Shown piece by piece: positions 19,375 to 32,914 of a stretch of 64,000 nt of DNA (its first letter is position 1; the number at the start of each line of letters is the position of its first letter). The stretch comes from Lepidodermella squamata (lineage: Eukaryota; Gastrotricha), in NCBI GenBank assembly GCA_047495785.1, contig JBLDXI010000036.1, forward strand, positions 372,001 to 436,000. The letters are read 5' to 3'. The notes beneath the pieces are model-generated. The model did no database searches and was not told the DNA's origin. It worked only from the letters and a program-made list of their open reading frames with translations. The position numbers and the translations under genes are program-made.

Positions 19375-20070
19375 TGCACTCAATTTTATTGTAAAACCTC
19401 TCACCAATAGCTGACAATGCAAGCATGCTGCTCTCTCCTCATCTCACCCGGCAGCTTATTTTCAATCGCCTGTGACTCCAGCCTAATGCCGACCACAGAC
19501 TTCTCACCATTGCGTGGCCCAACTCTACCAGGCTGAGTGATCCTCCATCGCTTCGTACCTCGCTGCTTCCGCCGGTTGCGCTTCTTCACGGCCAGTTGAT
19601 CTGACGCACTTCAGAGAGCCGTCAGGATTTTTTTTATATTCACCCGGAGTACCATGACCAATTGCGCAGCGATCTCCTTCCTTTTTTTCTGCGACTGCCA
19701 TGAGAGAAACAGCGGCCTATGTGACAATGAAAAGTTGGGTTAAAAAGGGGATTTATAGCGTAAAGCGGCTTCTCACCAAAACGACGATCGCCAATGAAAG
19801 CTTAGTTGCCATGACTACTTAACAGTTCAAAGAAAATATTTTGACTTTATATTGAAGAAAGAAACTTGAATAATGAACTGAACAGAGTTAGGCTGCTTTA
19901 TAACCACTTTGCTTGTCATTCTGTGTCTACGTCAGCATTAAGGTAATTTGCTTGCATTGGCATTCTATTATGACGTGGGTGCCTAATGAATAAACAAGCA
20001 TGCACGTCACAGCAACGCGACTGATTCAACATATTGAAGAAATGATCAAACAATGATGGGAATTCGACAG
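19375..20070. repeat. R1 repeat at left edge of tandem array
   Basis: A full-looking R1 copy. The left breakpoint of the triplication falls inside it, at CTCCA 19476-19480, so units 2 and 3 begin with a copy lacking its first 105 bp (27295-27880 and 35211-35795). Confidence 0.75.
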
Positions 20071-20817
20071 TGGGACAAACGCAGACCGGCTAAAGAAAAA
20101 ATTGCCCATTCCACATGGCGAAATATCCCGGATCCCTGTTCGGTCGGAGTGCGATGATATCAGCATCGTTTGAGCGAATGCAAACAACCGCGGACCAGCA
20201 GGCTACAAATCTGCGGAAGCAAATATCTTCCTAGCTGTCCGTACAAAATCAACGTCGAAGAAAGGTGAAACGATATCACCAGATTCTGCGACAAGAACAG
20301 ATGGCAGTGTAAAGCCAAATAGCTGGGGAATTCCACATCAGCAATACGTGAAAAAGTTCGCTTCAAGCAGAGAATTACTTGCTGAACATTTCCAAGCCAG
20401 GGAGATGTACCGCTGCAAATTGTAACTTGGAATCATTTATTGAGCTAAAAATTAGGCTCGCAGACAACTCCGCTACCAGAAGGAAACTGGCGAACTGGAG
20501 ACTTGAAATCATCTGAAAAGTCTCAAACTCGGAAAAACTCTGGAACACAGTGAAATCCATTCCAAAGCAAGTCGAGATGCCGGCACATAATGATGAATGA
20601 TAAATGAACGATTGTGGCCTGATGGTTGATGATTGTCGAGTCGGTATTCTGCTGACAATTGGGGCCAGCACATCATTTTTAGGTATTTTCGGCCCGAATT
20701 TTTCGTACCCCCGTGGTATGCCGTGTGGATTTTTTCGGCTGGAGGGGCCTTCGGGCGAATATTTTCCGCTATCCGCTACTAAGCTCCCAAATATTTCGGT
20801 TTTTAGCAGTTTCTGAT

Positions 20818-21100
20818 AATAAACTACAGTTTTCTTATCGATTGGTTGTTTAAGCGAAGGTTGCATTCAGGTTGATGTGACCTGATTCGAACGATCCAAG
20901 GCGATTATTGAGGCAAAATGCAATAATCACTGTGCTAACGCCATGAATTTTTGGCGGCATTATTACATATAATAATTTAACGAGGATGAAAGGTTTGACA
21001 TATACTTATCATGCGGATACGAATTATAAGTTACTACGAATGCTTTGTTATTCAGCGTTCGTAGTACCGTTTTGTGTTATCAGCTGTATTGTGAGCTTTT
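20818..21100 (-). pseudogene. PAN remnant in unit 1
   Basis: The C-terminal codons (PSLKQPIDKKTVVY) join directly to the N-terminal half of a PAN gene, deleting the cysteine-rich core. The upstream inverted repeat at 21032-21066 is kept with paired changes in both arms. The same remnant recurs at 28632-28914 and 36548-36830. Confidence 0.75.
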
Positions 21101-22389
21101 GGTCATACGAAATCGTCATGCACGCCAGATAGAATGCTGAGTCCAATTTGTGAAAATTTGAAAACATTCTGATAGGGGAACGGAATCGGCATACGAAAAT
21201 TAACCCTTTGCGCTGCTAAGGGGGATTTTGAACCGAAAAAGCAGCCGAAATCCTAAAGCGGTTTTTATGATTTTTGTTTAAAAGCCGTCGAGCCGAGAAC
21301 ATTATGGTTTCAGTATTAATCGAATCTGCATTTCTCACAAACAAAATGTACCGAAGCGCGGGACGTTTTTCCTGTGAGAATCGTCATTCATGGAATCACC
21401 GAGACTTGGAAGAATGCAGTTCGATATGATAAATATTTTAAATAATGATATAAGATAATTAAAAAATTCTTGAAAGCCTTTTTATCATCTATATTACTAA
21501 ACGACGAAGGTCCTCAACCGTTAAATTTGAATTTTCCTTTGTATTTGGCGGCATGCTTAAATAGTATACTTCCACTCACCCGGCGGCCAAGTGCTTAGTA
21601 TCATTAGATAGAGAATAAAAAACTACTCGAGCGAAAAATGCCAGATTTCGAATCCGTCAAATCCGCAGTGTCAAAAATGCCAAAAAGCAAATAGAGCGCT
21701 TTCCGATTTTGAACGCAATTTAATTTAAAATACAAAAACATTTTTAAACTGTTAGTTAATTACTAAATCAAATTCTTATTAATTAAAATTTAAATATTTT
21801 CCATGGCGACGCGTTTGCGGGGAAATTCAAAAATGCCGGTCGCCGGGCGCCGCGTCGCGTGACCTTTGGGGTTCCATTATCTCAACCAAGGACACGTCCA
21901 CGGGGTCGGGGCATGGTAAATTCGTGCTCAGCATGGTCGAATTGATAATTACAGCATGAGAAAAGCAAATAAATCGAAAAAAAATTAATTATGTTGATCT
22001 CATGCATTGTCGTCACTATTCACAGGTACCATGATGGAAGACGCTCTAGATGTTACTCCTTGAGGGCGAATGGCGACTTTTAAAATCTTTTACTACTGCT
22101 TTTCTTACTTAGATTTGTTGATTTCGTAGAAATAGATGGTTAATTAGTGTTTTTACATCTCATGAACGTCCTTTGCAAGATGTTGGATGTTCATGTTACG
22201 CATCCCTTTTAGGTTTAACCTCACTCATCCATTGCAAGATCTTCTGAGACTGGCTCAGGTCTGTAGAGCATCTACCAAGATCATTTGATTAATGAATCAA
22301 CTATGCTGAGTAAGAAAAACAACAGTAAAACCTTCGGGGAGTAATCCATCACCTCAAGGACTGAACTAATTCGACTTGTGGAAATGAAT
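21101..22389. other. No gene seen (unit 1)
   Basis: AT-rich DNA with no credible frame. An imperfect inverted repeat joins about 22054-22130 with about 22300-22362 (TTTTCTTACTTAG against CTGAGTAAGAAAA), perhaps a decayed MITE. Equivalent stretches are 28915-30203 and 36831-38119. Confidence 0.4.
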
Positions 22390-23065
22390 TAGCCTATGTG
22401 GAAATGAAACATCAGGCTACAAAGGTGGGTGTGAACTAAAGCGGCTTCTCACCAAAACGAAGATCGCCAATGTGAGCTTAGTTGCCATGAGTAGTTGACA
22501 GTTAAAAGAAAATATTTCGACTTTATCTTGAAGATGAAATTTTGAATAATGAACTGAGCGGAGTTAGCTGCTTTATAAGCACTTTGCCAGTCATTCGGCT
22601 AAATATCACACGTAGATATCGCGACTTGCGCATAACAGTTTTCTGGAAATAGATACGAATTGCGTAAAATGCACTCGATGCGCATAAAAAACTGGTGTTC
22701 AGCATTTTTCCTAGCGAACAAGCACGCGACTGACTTGGCCAAGGAGGAGAAATTTAGTTGTTCGCCATTTGAGTCTATTTCCGGCACACTGCTATGGCAC
22801 GATATTCACAGTGGATGGTAAATAAGATAACTATGCGCGCAGGCGGCTGATTCAACAAATTAAAGAAATTATCAAACAATCAAACAATGATGGAAAATTG
22901 ACAATGGCGTCGGTACAGCGTTCCGAAATGCCAAGTGCATTTTTTCTACATTTTACAGGAGGCGAAAAAATGTAAGTTTTCTATTATAAAATAACTAATA
23001 TTGTTCATGCATCTTGGAATTTTCCGTTGAAAACCGAAGCGGAACTTGAAGGTCGAAAATCGCGA
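22390..23065. repeat. Second R1 repeat (unit 1)
   Basis: R1 blocks from GCCTATGTGGAAATGAAAC to GGTCGAAAATCGCGA, then cut by the GC-rich element. Repeated at 30204-30879 and 38120-38795. Confidence 0.7.
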
Positions 23066-23590
23066 CAGTGGTGATGTTGGGGCCCGAGTCCGAATACGCG
23101 CTCGGGCCGGCCCGAACGCCGTACGGGTAAGATTGATTTGCCGCTCCGCTTTAAAACATGCCCGTATGCGACGTTTACTGTAAATTTAACAATTTTGGAA
23201 GAATCACGCTCCACCGCACACGGGCCGGCCAAGGTGTCGGCCCGAGCACGGCGGAGAACAATAGGAACCAGCGCTAGTGTCAGGGACCGCACTCGGGCCT
23301 CTTAAATACGACCGCCGGGCTTGGGTCGCCGGGCTCGGGTCATCCTACAACCAACACCCAACCCGATAACTGTATCAAGTCCCGGCCCAAGCCCGGCGGC
23401 CCGAGTACGACGCGCGCCAGTGCCTAACACTGGTTCCCATTGTCCTCCGCCGTGCTCGGGCCGACACCTTGGCCGGCACGTGTGCGGTAGAGCGTGATTC
23501 TTCCAAAGTGCTATTACCCGGCCGCATACGGGCCGGCCCGAACGCGAAGGGGTAGAAATTCAGGCCCAGTTCAGCAGTCGAAGGTGGGAA
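23066..23590. mobile_element. GC-rich fold-back element (unit 1)
   Basis: Rich in CGGGCCGGCCCG-type strings. Two arms of about 80 bp, near 23194-23271 and 23430-23507, are almost perfect inverted copies containing GGTGTCGGCCCGAGCACGG. It interrupts an R1 repeat beginning CAGTGGTG. Family members lie at 18860 and 59690. No coding capacity. Equivalent copies are 30880-31404 and 38796-39320. Confidence 0.65.
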
Positions 23591-24102
23591 AGACCACATG
23601 GAGACCCTTTAAAATGGGCCTGAAAATACCCCATAGTTCGAGGATCCTACGTCTCGCACAGTGAACGTATTCCGTAGAAGCGTGGTGGGTGGCCGTCCGG
23701 CAAGAATTTTGATTCGATTCATTCTGTCAGGGAGATTTCAAGAGTAGGCCAAGCACTACTCCATACTACTTTATTAAGAATGAATCGAACATTGAGGATC
23801 TGCCATTCATAGCCTAAAATATCACAGGGAAATAACTGAAGCGAACATGGCATTGCATGGCATAATTGATGATATCACACTTTATCACAAGCTAGTTAGT
23901 TCTTATTCCATGGCGGGATGCCAACCGGCAGATCCTTGCATTCCATTAACAAGCTTGAACCATTTGCTGGAATTTATTCACGCATTGGAAAAACCACCTG
24001 CATATTTCGATTCCCAGCTCCGATTTGCTCAATCGGAACCGTCGAACTTTGTCGAACTTTGACAAAGCATGATGGTGATCCCAAATCCCAATACATCAGT
24101 GT

Positions 24103-24333
24103 GAATCTTATACCAGCGGATTCAGCGCAAAAAACATAATGTGTAACATATGTCGAAGCCACGATGATAAAAAATTGTAAACCGAAATTAAATTTTTTGA
24201 ATAAAAGACCCAGTGGACCCATATGGACAGTGTGAATATTGATAACATTTAACTTCAGTTTAAAAATTTTTATCATCGTGGTTTCGACATATTTTATACA
24301 GTTTTTTGCGCTGAATCCGCTGGTATAAGATTC
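24103..24333. mobile_element. 231-bp MITE with long inverted ends (unit 1)
   Basis: The left end GAATCTTATACCAGCGGATT and its exact complement at the right end belong to inverted repeats of about 85 bp with a few mismatches. No target duplication could be fixed. Equivalent copies are 31917-32147 and 39833-40063. Confidence 0.75.
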
Positions 24334-24779
24334 GAGGAGTTTGGAGCGGTTCGAAAGGGTGAAAAGTCATGTTGAAAAATAGCTATTTTTCGCTATATTT
24401 TTGGTCGCGCTGAAATATAATCAGCGAAGGTAGAGCAAGACGCCGCTCTGATCGCTGAAGTCCATCAAGGTGATTATCCGATAACGAGATCTCCTCTCGA
24501 GCGTTCATATCTAGTGAGATCTAAAATCCTGGTACCAGTTTCTAGTTTCTACTATAATTCTTTTTTAATTTTTAGAAATCCATCTTTGCGTCGTGGAAAA
24601 TAATCACAAGGGTAAAAGTTTCCTAATTTTTAAACTCGTACAATTGGCTAATTTTTTTATTATGTATCTAATTCAAGTATGTTCTGCTGATCATTTCCCT
24701 AAGATCTCAACTAATCTGATTTGTTATAGCGCGGAACAGGTACTATATTTTTTAAACAATTAAGAATTATTAACTTCAA

Positions 24780-25100
24780 TTAAGCTTCATTCTCTTGCGA
24801 GTGTGAACAGTTCGATTCCGTTCTCCGGCTGAGAATGTCAATGGTTTTCAGCTTGTTTTTCTCCGACACGTTATTGCCGCAATTCTGAGCGAGGAATAGA
24901 GCTGTCCAGCCTGTCGACGGTGCACTGTAATTGGCATCAGCTCCCGCCTCCCGTGTTAGAACATCTACAACGTTGTGCTGGCCTTTCACTGATGCACACA
25001 TGAGCGGTGTCATCCATTTTTCAGATGGCGATGTTTGACAGAGTATCCTCGACAACCGAGATGAGACCTCATTGTTGATGCACAGAGCATTTACATCGAC
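24780..25100 (-). pseudogene. Ankyrin 3' segment beyond in-frame stop (unit 1)
   Basis: The frame resumes directly after the TAA that ends the ankyrin frame, in the same register. It encodes about two more ankyrin-like repeats (WMTPLMCASVKGQHNVVDVL and GWTALFLAQNCG) and ends at a TAA at 24780. It was evidently the original C-terminus of the protein. It is untranslated unless the stop is bypassed. Confidence 0.75.
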
Positions 25101-27294
25101 TTAGAATTCTCCGGTGAGAATTCTCACGATTTCCGCGTGTCCATTCCAAGCAGCGTAATGCAATGGAGTCTCGCCATCTTTACTAGATGCATTAACGTCA
25201 GCTTTGAATTCTCCGGCGAGAATTCTCACGATTTCCGCTTCTCCATTCTCAGCAGCATAATGCAATGGAGTCTCGCCATTATGATTAGAGGCAATAACGT
25301 CAGCTTTGAATTCGCCGGCAAGAATTCTCACGATATCCGCGTGTCTATTCCAAGCAGCGACATGCAAGGGAGTCTCGCCATATTCATTGAAGGCATTGAC
25401 GTCAGCATGGAATTCGCTGGCTAAAATGCTCACGATTTCTGCATGTCCATTTTCAGCAGCGATGTGCAAGAGCGTCTCGCGTTCATAATTAATTTCTCTA
25501 AAATTACCTGCCTTGGCAATGATTTTTAAGATCTCGGCGTGTCCTTCTCGGGCTGCGATGTGTAACGGTGACATGCCATCTCTCGATTTTGCGTTTGCTT
25601 TAGCTTTGAATTCCACCGCAAGTAAAATAACCATGTCCATGTGGCCTCCGAGCACGGCCAAATGTAAGGGTGTATAGCCCGAATTCATAGTCGTGTTCAC
25701 GTCTTTTATGAAATCAGATGCTAGCAATTTTGCAACTTCAGTCTGACCTTCCAACGCAGCAACATGTAACAAACTCATGCCTTGCTCATTCGTTATTTGA
25801 GTGTTCGCTCCCATTTCTTTTGCTAATAATCTAACCATCGTTGATTGGCCGTTCTCCGCTGCAGCCCATATCGGCGTCTTACCATCTGCAGCTGCCGTCT
25901 CAACACTTCTCTGTGGCAATCGTCCAAGTATTCGTGCAATCTTTGTTCGACCGTTATTAGAGGCGACGTACATCGGCGTTCTTCCCAGTAGGTCCGTAGA
26001 TAATGGATCAGCCTTGAACTTTGTCACCAGAAGACCTACTATATCATCATGGCCCTCTTGTGCAGCCAGAAACAACGGGGTAACACCTTCGTCATTCTTA
26101 CAGTTCACATCCAAATTCAAAGTTGAGTTTGATAACAACGATTCAATTTCTGCCGTGTTGTGTTGCCTGATCAGTCGAAAGAGATACTGAAACCACGGAA
26201 TAGAAGTATATCTACGAATTCATTATCGAATCCACATACCATCTGCGCAACTTTTGGATCCAACAACTCTGTGAAACTGATCTCATGCGCATTGTTCAGG
26301 ATTAGCGGAGAATTTGGATCATTCAAAGATTTGAGTAGATCTAGCGGCGGCATACGCCTCGAACTGTCTTTCACCAAAAATGCCAAAATTATGTTTCGGA
26401 ACTCGGGCGAATAGCCACGTGAATCGTTAAAGGGTTTTCGAATGTTTCTGAAAATGTGTTATCGTGATTCTCCTAAGATTTTCAGGTATAGAACTTACAG
26501 CATGATATCCAGGGCATTCTCAAACTGGGAAGAAGCCACGTGGTAAAAAAGTAAAAGACTTGGAAATAAAGCTAACAGGCCTGTAAAAATTCGCTAGCTC
26601 GAACAAAGTTACGCCCAAAGACCACCAATCGCTTTCGTACGAGTGCTCATTTTTGCCAAATAATTCAGGCGCCATGTACAGCTCGGTACCAAGCCTGAAG
26701 TTGTATGCTGTCCTTTTTGTACTGTTTGAAGAGCTTGAAGATTTGTTGACACATTGCGGAACTTTTATTTTAATGAATAAATTCATCAGTTTTTACCTAT
26801 CATATATTTTCGTCAGACCAAAATCGCCGAGTTTTACTAAACCGTTTTGCAGGAAAATATTTGTCGGCTTGATGTCGCGATGGAGCGCTCGCTTTTCATG
26901 CAGAGCAGCCAGTGCTGAAGCAAGTTGTAGCGACCATTCCAATAGCAAATCTTGAGGAATGGGCCGACCGTTTGCTTTCTTCATGTAATCATCCAAGTCT
27001 CCACCCGAGCAGTATTCCATGACAAGGTAATAAACAACAGCTCCAGATGTTTCTTTCTCTGTGGTATAGAAGGAAGCAGCAGTGTTAAAAGCGAAGTTCA
27101 GCTCGTCAAAAGTCTATTTTAGGAATTGTCCGGTTAATTAATGGAATAAGATGTTTTTTGTTAAGAAAGAATAGAAAAGAAAATCCATATTTTTTCTCTA
27201 CGCTTTCAAGAGACGAAATGGCTTAGGGGTGCCGATAAGGCTTGAAGTTAATTCGCCTAAATTAGGTTGACATAACCTACCTGTAAAAGCTCCA
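25101..27294 (-). pseudogene. 5'-truncated NEK-like kinase/ankyrin gene (unit 1)
   Basis: This copy holds the kinase exons from the hinge onward: 26797-27058 (HRDIKPTN and DFG), 26577-26721 (APE and DWWSLG), 26499-26524, 26240-26447, and the ankyrin exon 25101-26186. The glycine-loop and ATP-lysine exons are missing because the duplication junction (CTCCA, 27290-27294) cuts exon 2, leaving only its last bases and donor site. The ankyrin exon has 10 repeats before the stop, one fewer than units 2 and 3. Alone it cannot make an active kinase; it could still give an ankyrin/C-lobe protein or be joined by splicing from exon 1 far upstream at 43 kb. Confidence 0.85.
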
Positions 27295-28631
27295 GCCTAA
27301 TGCCGACCACAGACTTCTCACCATTGCGTGGCCCAACTCTACCAGGCTGAGTGATCCTCCATCGCTTCGTACCTCGCTGCTTCCGCCGGTTGCGCTTCTT
27401 CACGGCCAGTTGATCTGACGCACTTCAGAGAGCCGTCAGGATTTTTTTTATATTCACCCGGAGTACCATGACCAATTGCGCAGCGATCTCCTTCCTTTTT
27501 TTCTGCGACTGCCATGAGAGAAACAGCGGCCTATGTGACAATGAAAAGTTGGGTTAAAAAGGGGATTTATAGCGTAAAGCGGCTTCTCACCAAAACGACG
27601 ATCGCCAATGAAAGCTTAGTTGCCATGACTACTTAACAGTTCAAAGAAAATATTTTGACTTTATATTGAAGAAAGAAACTTGAATAATGAACTGAACAGA
27701 GTTAGGCTGCTTTATAACCACTTTGCTTGTCATTCTGTGTCTACGTCAGCATTAAGGTAATTTGCTTGCATTGGCATTCTATTATGACGTGGGTGCCTAA
27801 TGAATAAACAAGCATGCACGTCACAGCAACGCGACTGATTCAACATATTGAAGAAATGATCAAACAATGATGGGAATTCGACAGTGGGACAAACGCAGAC
27901 CGGCTAAAGAAAAAATTGCCCATTCCACATGGCGAAATATCCCGGATCCCTGTTCGGTCGGAGTGCGATGATATCAGCATCGTTTGAGCGAATGCAAACA
28001 ACCGCGGACCAGCAGGCTACAAATCTGCGGAAGCAAATATCTTCCTAGCTGTCCGTACAAAATCAACGTCGAAGAAAGGTGAAACGATATCACCAGATTC
28101 TGCGACAAGAACAGATGGCAGTGTAAAGCCAAATAGCTGGGGAATTCCACATCAGCAATACGTGAAAAAGTTCGCTTCAAGCAGAGAATTACTTGCTGAA
28201 CATTTCCAAGCCAGGGAGATGTACCGCTGCAAATTGTAACTTGGAATCATTTATTGAGCTAAAAATTAGGCTTGCAGACAACTCCGCTACCAGAAGGAAA
28301 CTGGCGAACTGGAGACTTGAAATCATCTGAAAAGTCTCAAACTCGGAAAAACTCTGGAACACAGTGAAATCCATTCCAAAGCAAGTCGAGATGCCGGCAC
28401 ATAATGATGAATGATAAATGAACGATTGTGGCCTGATGGTTGATGATTGTCGAGTCGGTATTCTGCTGACAATTGGGGCCAGCACATCATTTTTAGGTAT
28501 TTTCGGCCCGAATTTTTCGTACCCCCGTGGTATGCCGTGTGGATTTTTTCGGCTGGAGGGGCCTTCGGGCGAATATTTTCCGCTATCCGCTACTAAGCTC
28601 CCAAATATTTCGGTTTTTAGCAGTTTCTGAT

Positions 28632-28914
28632 AATAAACTACAGTTTTCTTATCGATTGGTTGTTTAAGCGAAGGTTGCATTCAGGTTGATGTGACCTGAT
28701 TCGAACGATCCAAGGCGATTATTGAGGCAAAATGCAATAATCACTGTGCTAACGCCATGAATTTTTGGCGGCATTATTACATATAATAATTTAACGAGGA
28801 TGAAAGGTTTGACATATACTTATCATGCGGATACGAATTATAAGTTACTACGAATGCTTTGTTATTCAGCGTTCGTAGTACCGTTTTGTGTTATCAGCTG
28901 TATTGTGAGCTTTT
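28632..28914 (-). pseudogene. PAN remnant in unit 2
   Basis: Copy of the core-deleted PAN remnant described at 20818-21100, with the inverted repeat at 28846-28880. Confidence 0.75.
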
Positions 28915-30879
28915 GGTCATACGAAATCGTCATGCACGCCAGATAGAATGCTGAGTCCAATTTGTGAAAATTTGAAAACATTCTGATAGGGGAACGGAAT
29001 CGGCATACGAAAATTAACCCTTTGCGCTGCTAAGGGGGATTTTGAACCGAAAAAGCAGCCGAAATCCTAAAGCGGTTTTTATGATTTTTGTTTAAAAGCC
29101 GTCGAGCCGAGAACATTATGGTTTCAGTATTAATCGAATCTGCATTTCTCACAAACAAAATGTACCGAAGCGCGGGACGTTTTTCCTGTGAGAATCGTCA
29201 TTCATGGAATCACCGAGACTTGGAAGAATGCAGTTCGATATGATAAATATTTTAAATAATGATATAAGATAATTAAAAAATTCTTGAAAGCCTTTTTATC
29301 ATCTATATTACTAAACGACGAAGGTCCTCAACCGTTAAATTTGAATTTTCCTTTGTATTTGGCGGCATGCTTAAATAGTATACTTCCACTCACCCGGCGG
29401 CCAAGTGCTTAGTATCATTAGATAGAGAATAAAAAACTACTCGAGCGAAAAATGCCAGATTTCGAATCCGTCAAATCCGCAGTGTCAAAAATGCCAAAAA
29501 GCAAATAGAGCGCTTTCCGATTTTGAACGCAATTTAATTTAAAATACAAAAACATTTTTAAACTGTTAGTTAATTACTAAATCAAATTCTTATTAATTAA
29601 AATTTAAATATTTTCCATGGCGACGCGTTTGCGGGGAAATTCAAAAATGCCGGTCGCCGGGCGCCGCGTCGCGTGACCTTTGGGGTTCCATTATCTCAAC
29701 CAAGGACACGTCCACGGGGTCGGGGCATGGTAAATTCGTGCTCAGCATGGTCGAATTGATAATTACAGCATGAGAAAAGCAAATAAATCGAAAAAAAATT
29801 AATTATGTTGATCTCATGCATTGTCGTCACTATTCACAGGTACCATGATGGAAGACGCTCTAGATGTTACTCCTTGAGGGCGAATGGCGACTTTTAAAAT
29901 CTTTTACTACTGCTTTTCTTACTTAGATTTGTTGATTTCGTAGAAATAGATGGTTAATTAGTGTTTTTACATCTCATGAACGTCCTTTGCAAGATGTTGG
30001 ATGTTCATGTTACGCATCCCTTTTAGGTTTAACCTCACTCATCCATTGCAAGATCTTCTGAGACTGGCTCAGGTCTGTAGAGCATCTACCAAGATCATTT
30101 GATTAATGAATCAACTATGCTGAGTAAGAAAAACAACAGTAAAACCTTCGGGGAGTAATCCATCACCTCAAGGACTGAACTAATTCGACTTGTGGAAATG
30201 AATTAGCCTATGTGGAAATGAAACATCAGGCTACAAAGGTGGGTGTGAACTAAAGCGGCTTCTCACCAAAACGAAGATCGCCAATGTGAGCTTAGTTGCC
30301 ATGAGTAGTTGACAGTTAAAAGAAAATATTTCGACTTTATCTTGAAGATGAAATTTTGAATAATGAACTGAGCGGAGTTAGCTGCTTTATAAGCACTTTG
30401 CCAGTCATTCGGCTAAATATCACACGTAGATATCGCGACTTGCGCATAACAGTTTTCTGGAAATAGATACGAATTGCGTAAAATGCACTCGATGCGCATA
30501 AAAAACTGGTGTTCAGCATTTTTCCTAGCGAACAAGCACGCGACTGACTTGGCCAAGGAGGAGAAATTTAGTTGTTCGCCATTTGAGTCTATTTCCGGCA
30601 CACTGCTATGGCACGATATTCACAGTGGATGGTAAATAAGATAACTATGCGCGCAGGCGGCTGATTCAACAAATTAAAGAAATTATCAAACAATCAAACA
30701 ATGATGGAAAATTGACAATGGCGTCGGTACAGCGTTCCGAAATGCCAAGTGCATTTTTTCTACATTTTACAGGAGGCGAAAAAATGTAAGTTTTCTATTA
30801 TAAAATAACTAATATTGTTCATGCATCTTGGAATTTTCCGTTGAAAACCGAAGCGGAACTTGAAGGTCGAAAATCGCGA

Positions 30880-31404
30880 CAGTGGTGATGTTGGGGCCCG
30901 AGTCCGAATACGCGCTCGGGCCGGCCCGAACGCCGTACGGGTAAGATTGATTTGCCGCTCCGCTTTAAAACATGCCCGTATGCGACGTTTACTGTAAATT
31001 TAACAATTTTGGAAGAATCACGCTCCACCGCACACGGGCCGGCCAAGGTGTCGGCCCGAGCACGGCGGAGAACAATAGGAACCAGCGCTAGTGTCAGGGA
31101 CCGCACTCGGGCCTCTTAAATACGACCGCCGGGCTTGGGTCGCCGGGCTCGGGTCATCCTACAACCAACACCCAACCCGATAACTGTATCAAGTCCCGGC
31201 CCAAGCCCGGCGGCCCGAGTACGACGCGCGCCAGTGCCTAACACTGGTTCCCATTGTCCTCCGCCGTGCTCGGGCCGACACCTTGGCCGGCACGTGTGCG
31301 GTAGAGCGTGATTCTTCCAAAGTGCTATTACCCGGCCGCATACGGGCCGGCCCGAACGCGAAGGGGTAGAAATTCAGGCCCAGTTCAGCAGTCGAAGGTG
31401 GGAA
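30880..31404. mobile_element. GC-rich fold-back element (unit 2)
   Basis: Duplicate of the element at 23066-23590 carried along by the tandem duplication, not an independent insertion. Confidence 0.65.
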
Positions 31405-31916
31405 AGACCACATGGAGACCCTTTAAAATGGGCCTGAAAATACCCCATAGTTCGAGGATCCTACGTCTCGCACAGTGAACGTATTCCGTAGAAGCGTGGT
31501 GGGTGGCCGTCCGGCAAGAATTTTGATTCGATTCATTCTGTCAGGGAGATTTCAAGAGTAGGCCAAGCACTACTCCATACTACTTTATTAAGAATGAATC
31601 GAACATTGAGGATCTGCCATTCATAGCCTAAAATATCACAGGGAAATAACTGAAGCGAACATGGCATTGCATGGCATAATTGATGATATCACACTTTATC
31701 ACAAGCTAGTTAGTTCTTATTCCATGGCGGGATGCCAACCGGCAGATCCTTGCATTCCATTAACAAGCTTGAACCATTTGCTGGAATTTATTCACGCATT
31801 GGAAAAACCACCTGCATATTTCGATTCCCAGCTCCGATTTGCTCAATCGGAACCGTCGAACTTTGTCGAACTTTGACAAAGCATGATGGTGATCCCAAAT
31901 CCCAATACATCAGTGT

Positions 31917-32147
31917 GAATCTTATACCAGCGGATTCAGCGCAAAAAACATAATGTGTAACATATGTCGAAGCCACGATGATAAAAAATTGTAAACCGAA
32001 ATTAAATTTTTTGAATAAAAGACCCAGTGGACCCATATGGACAGTGTGAATATTGATAACATTTAACTTCAGTTTAAAAATTTTTATCATCGTGGTTTCG
32101 ACATATTTTATACAGTTTTTTGCGCTGAATCCGCTGGTATAAGATTC
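31917..32147. mobile_element. 231-bp MITE (unit 2)
   Basis: Duplicate of the element at 24103-24333 carried by the tandem duplication. Confidence 0.75.
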
Positions 32148-32593
32148 GAGGAGTTTGGAGCGGTTCGAAAGGGTGAAAAGTCATGTTGAAAAATAGCTAT
32201 TTTTCGCTATATTTTTGGTCGCGCTGAAATATAATCAGCGAAGGTAGAGCAAGACGCCGCTCTGATCGCTGAAGTCCATCAAGGTGATTATCCGATAACG
32301 AGATCTCCTCTCGAGCGTTCATATCTAGTGAGATCTAAAATCCTGGTACCAGTTTCTAGTTTCTACTATAATTCTTTTTTAATTTTTAGAAATCCATCTT
32401 TGCGTCGTGGAAAATAATCACAAGGGTAAAAGTTTCCTAATTTTTAAACTCGTACAATTGGCTAATTTTTTTATTATGTATCTAATTCAAGTATGTTCTG
32501 CTGATCATTTCCCTAAGATCTCAACTAATCTGATTTGTTATAGCGCGGAACAGGTACTATATTTTTTAAACAATTAAGAATTATTAACTTCAA

Positions 32594-32914
32594 TTAAGCT
32601 TCATTCTCTTGCGAGTGTGAACAGTTCGATTCCGTTCTCCGGCTGAGAATGTCAATGGTTTTCAGCTTGTTTTTCTCCGACACGTTATTGCCGCAATTCT
32701 GAGCGAGGAATAGAGCTGTCCAGCCTGTCGACGGTGCACTGTAATTGGCATCAGCTCCCGCCTCCCGTGTTAGAACATCTACAACGTTGTGCTGGCCTTT
32801 CACTGATGCACACATGAGCGGTGTCATCCATTTTTCAGATGGCGATGTTTGACAGAGTATCCTCGACAACCGAGATGAGACCTCATTGTTGATGCACAGA
32901 GCATTTACATCGAC
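32594..32914 (-). pseudogene. Ankyrin 3' segment beyond in-frame stop (unit 2)
   Basis: Identical in content to 24780-25100: in frame with the ankyrin exon after the TAA and coding for the original C-terminal repeats. Confidence 0.75.

Larger units (their letters stand above)
19481..27294. repeat. Tandem unit 1 (7814 bp)
   Basis: First of three head-to-tail units. It holds an R1 repeat, a PAN remnant, a second R1, a GC-rich fold-back, a 231-bp MITE and kinase/ankyrin exons on the minus strand. It differs from units 2 and 3 by lacking 102 bp (one ankyrin repeat) and by one base noted at 20459 (C; T in the others). Confidence 0.97.

Noticed and set aside
20375-20866. 163-codon minus-strand frame repeated in all three units
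   Set aside because: Only its first 14 or so codons (a PAN remnant) look coding; the rest is low-quality sequence and repeats only because the unit is triplicated.
24103-24333. CRISPR-like repeat structure
   Set aside because: It is a single inverted repeat, with no spaced direct repeats; the context is animal DNA.
25801-26190. 129-codon plus-strand frames opposite the ankyrin exon
   Set aside because: Mirror frames of a repetitive coding exon on the other strand.
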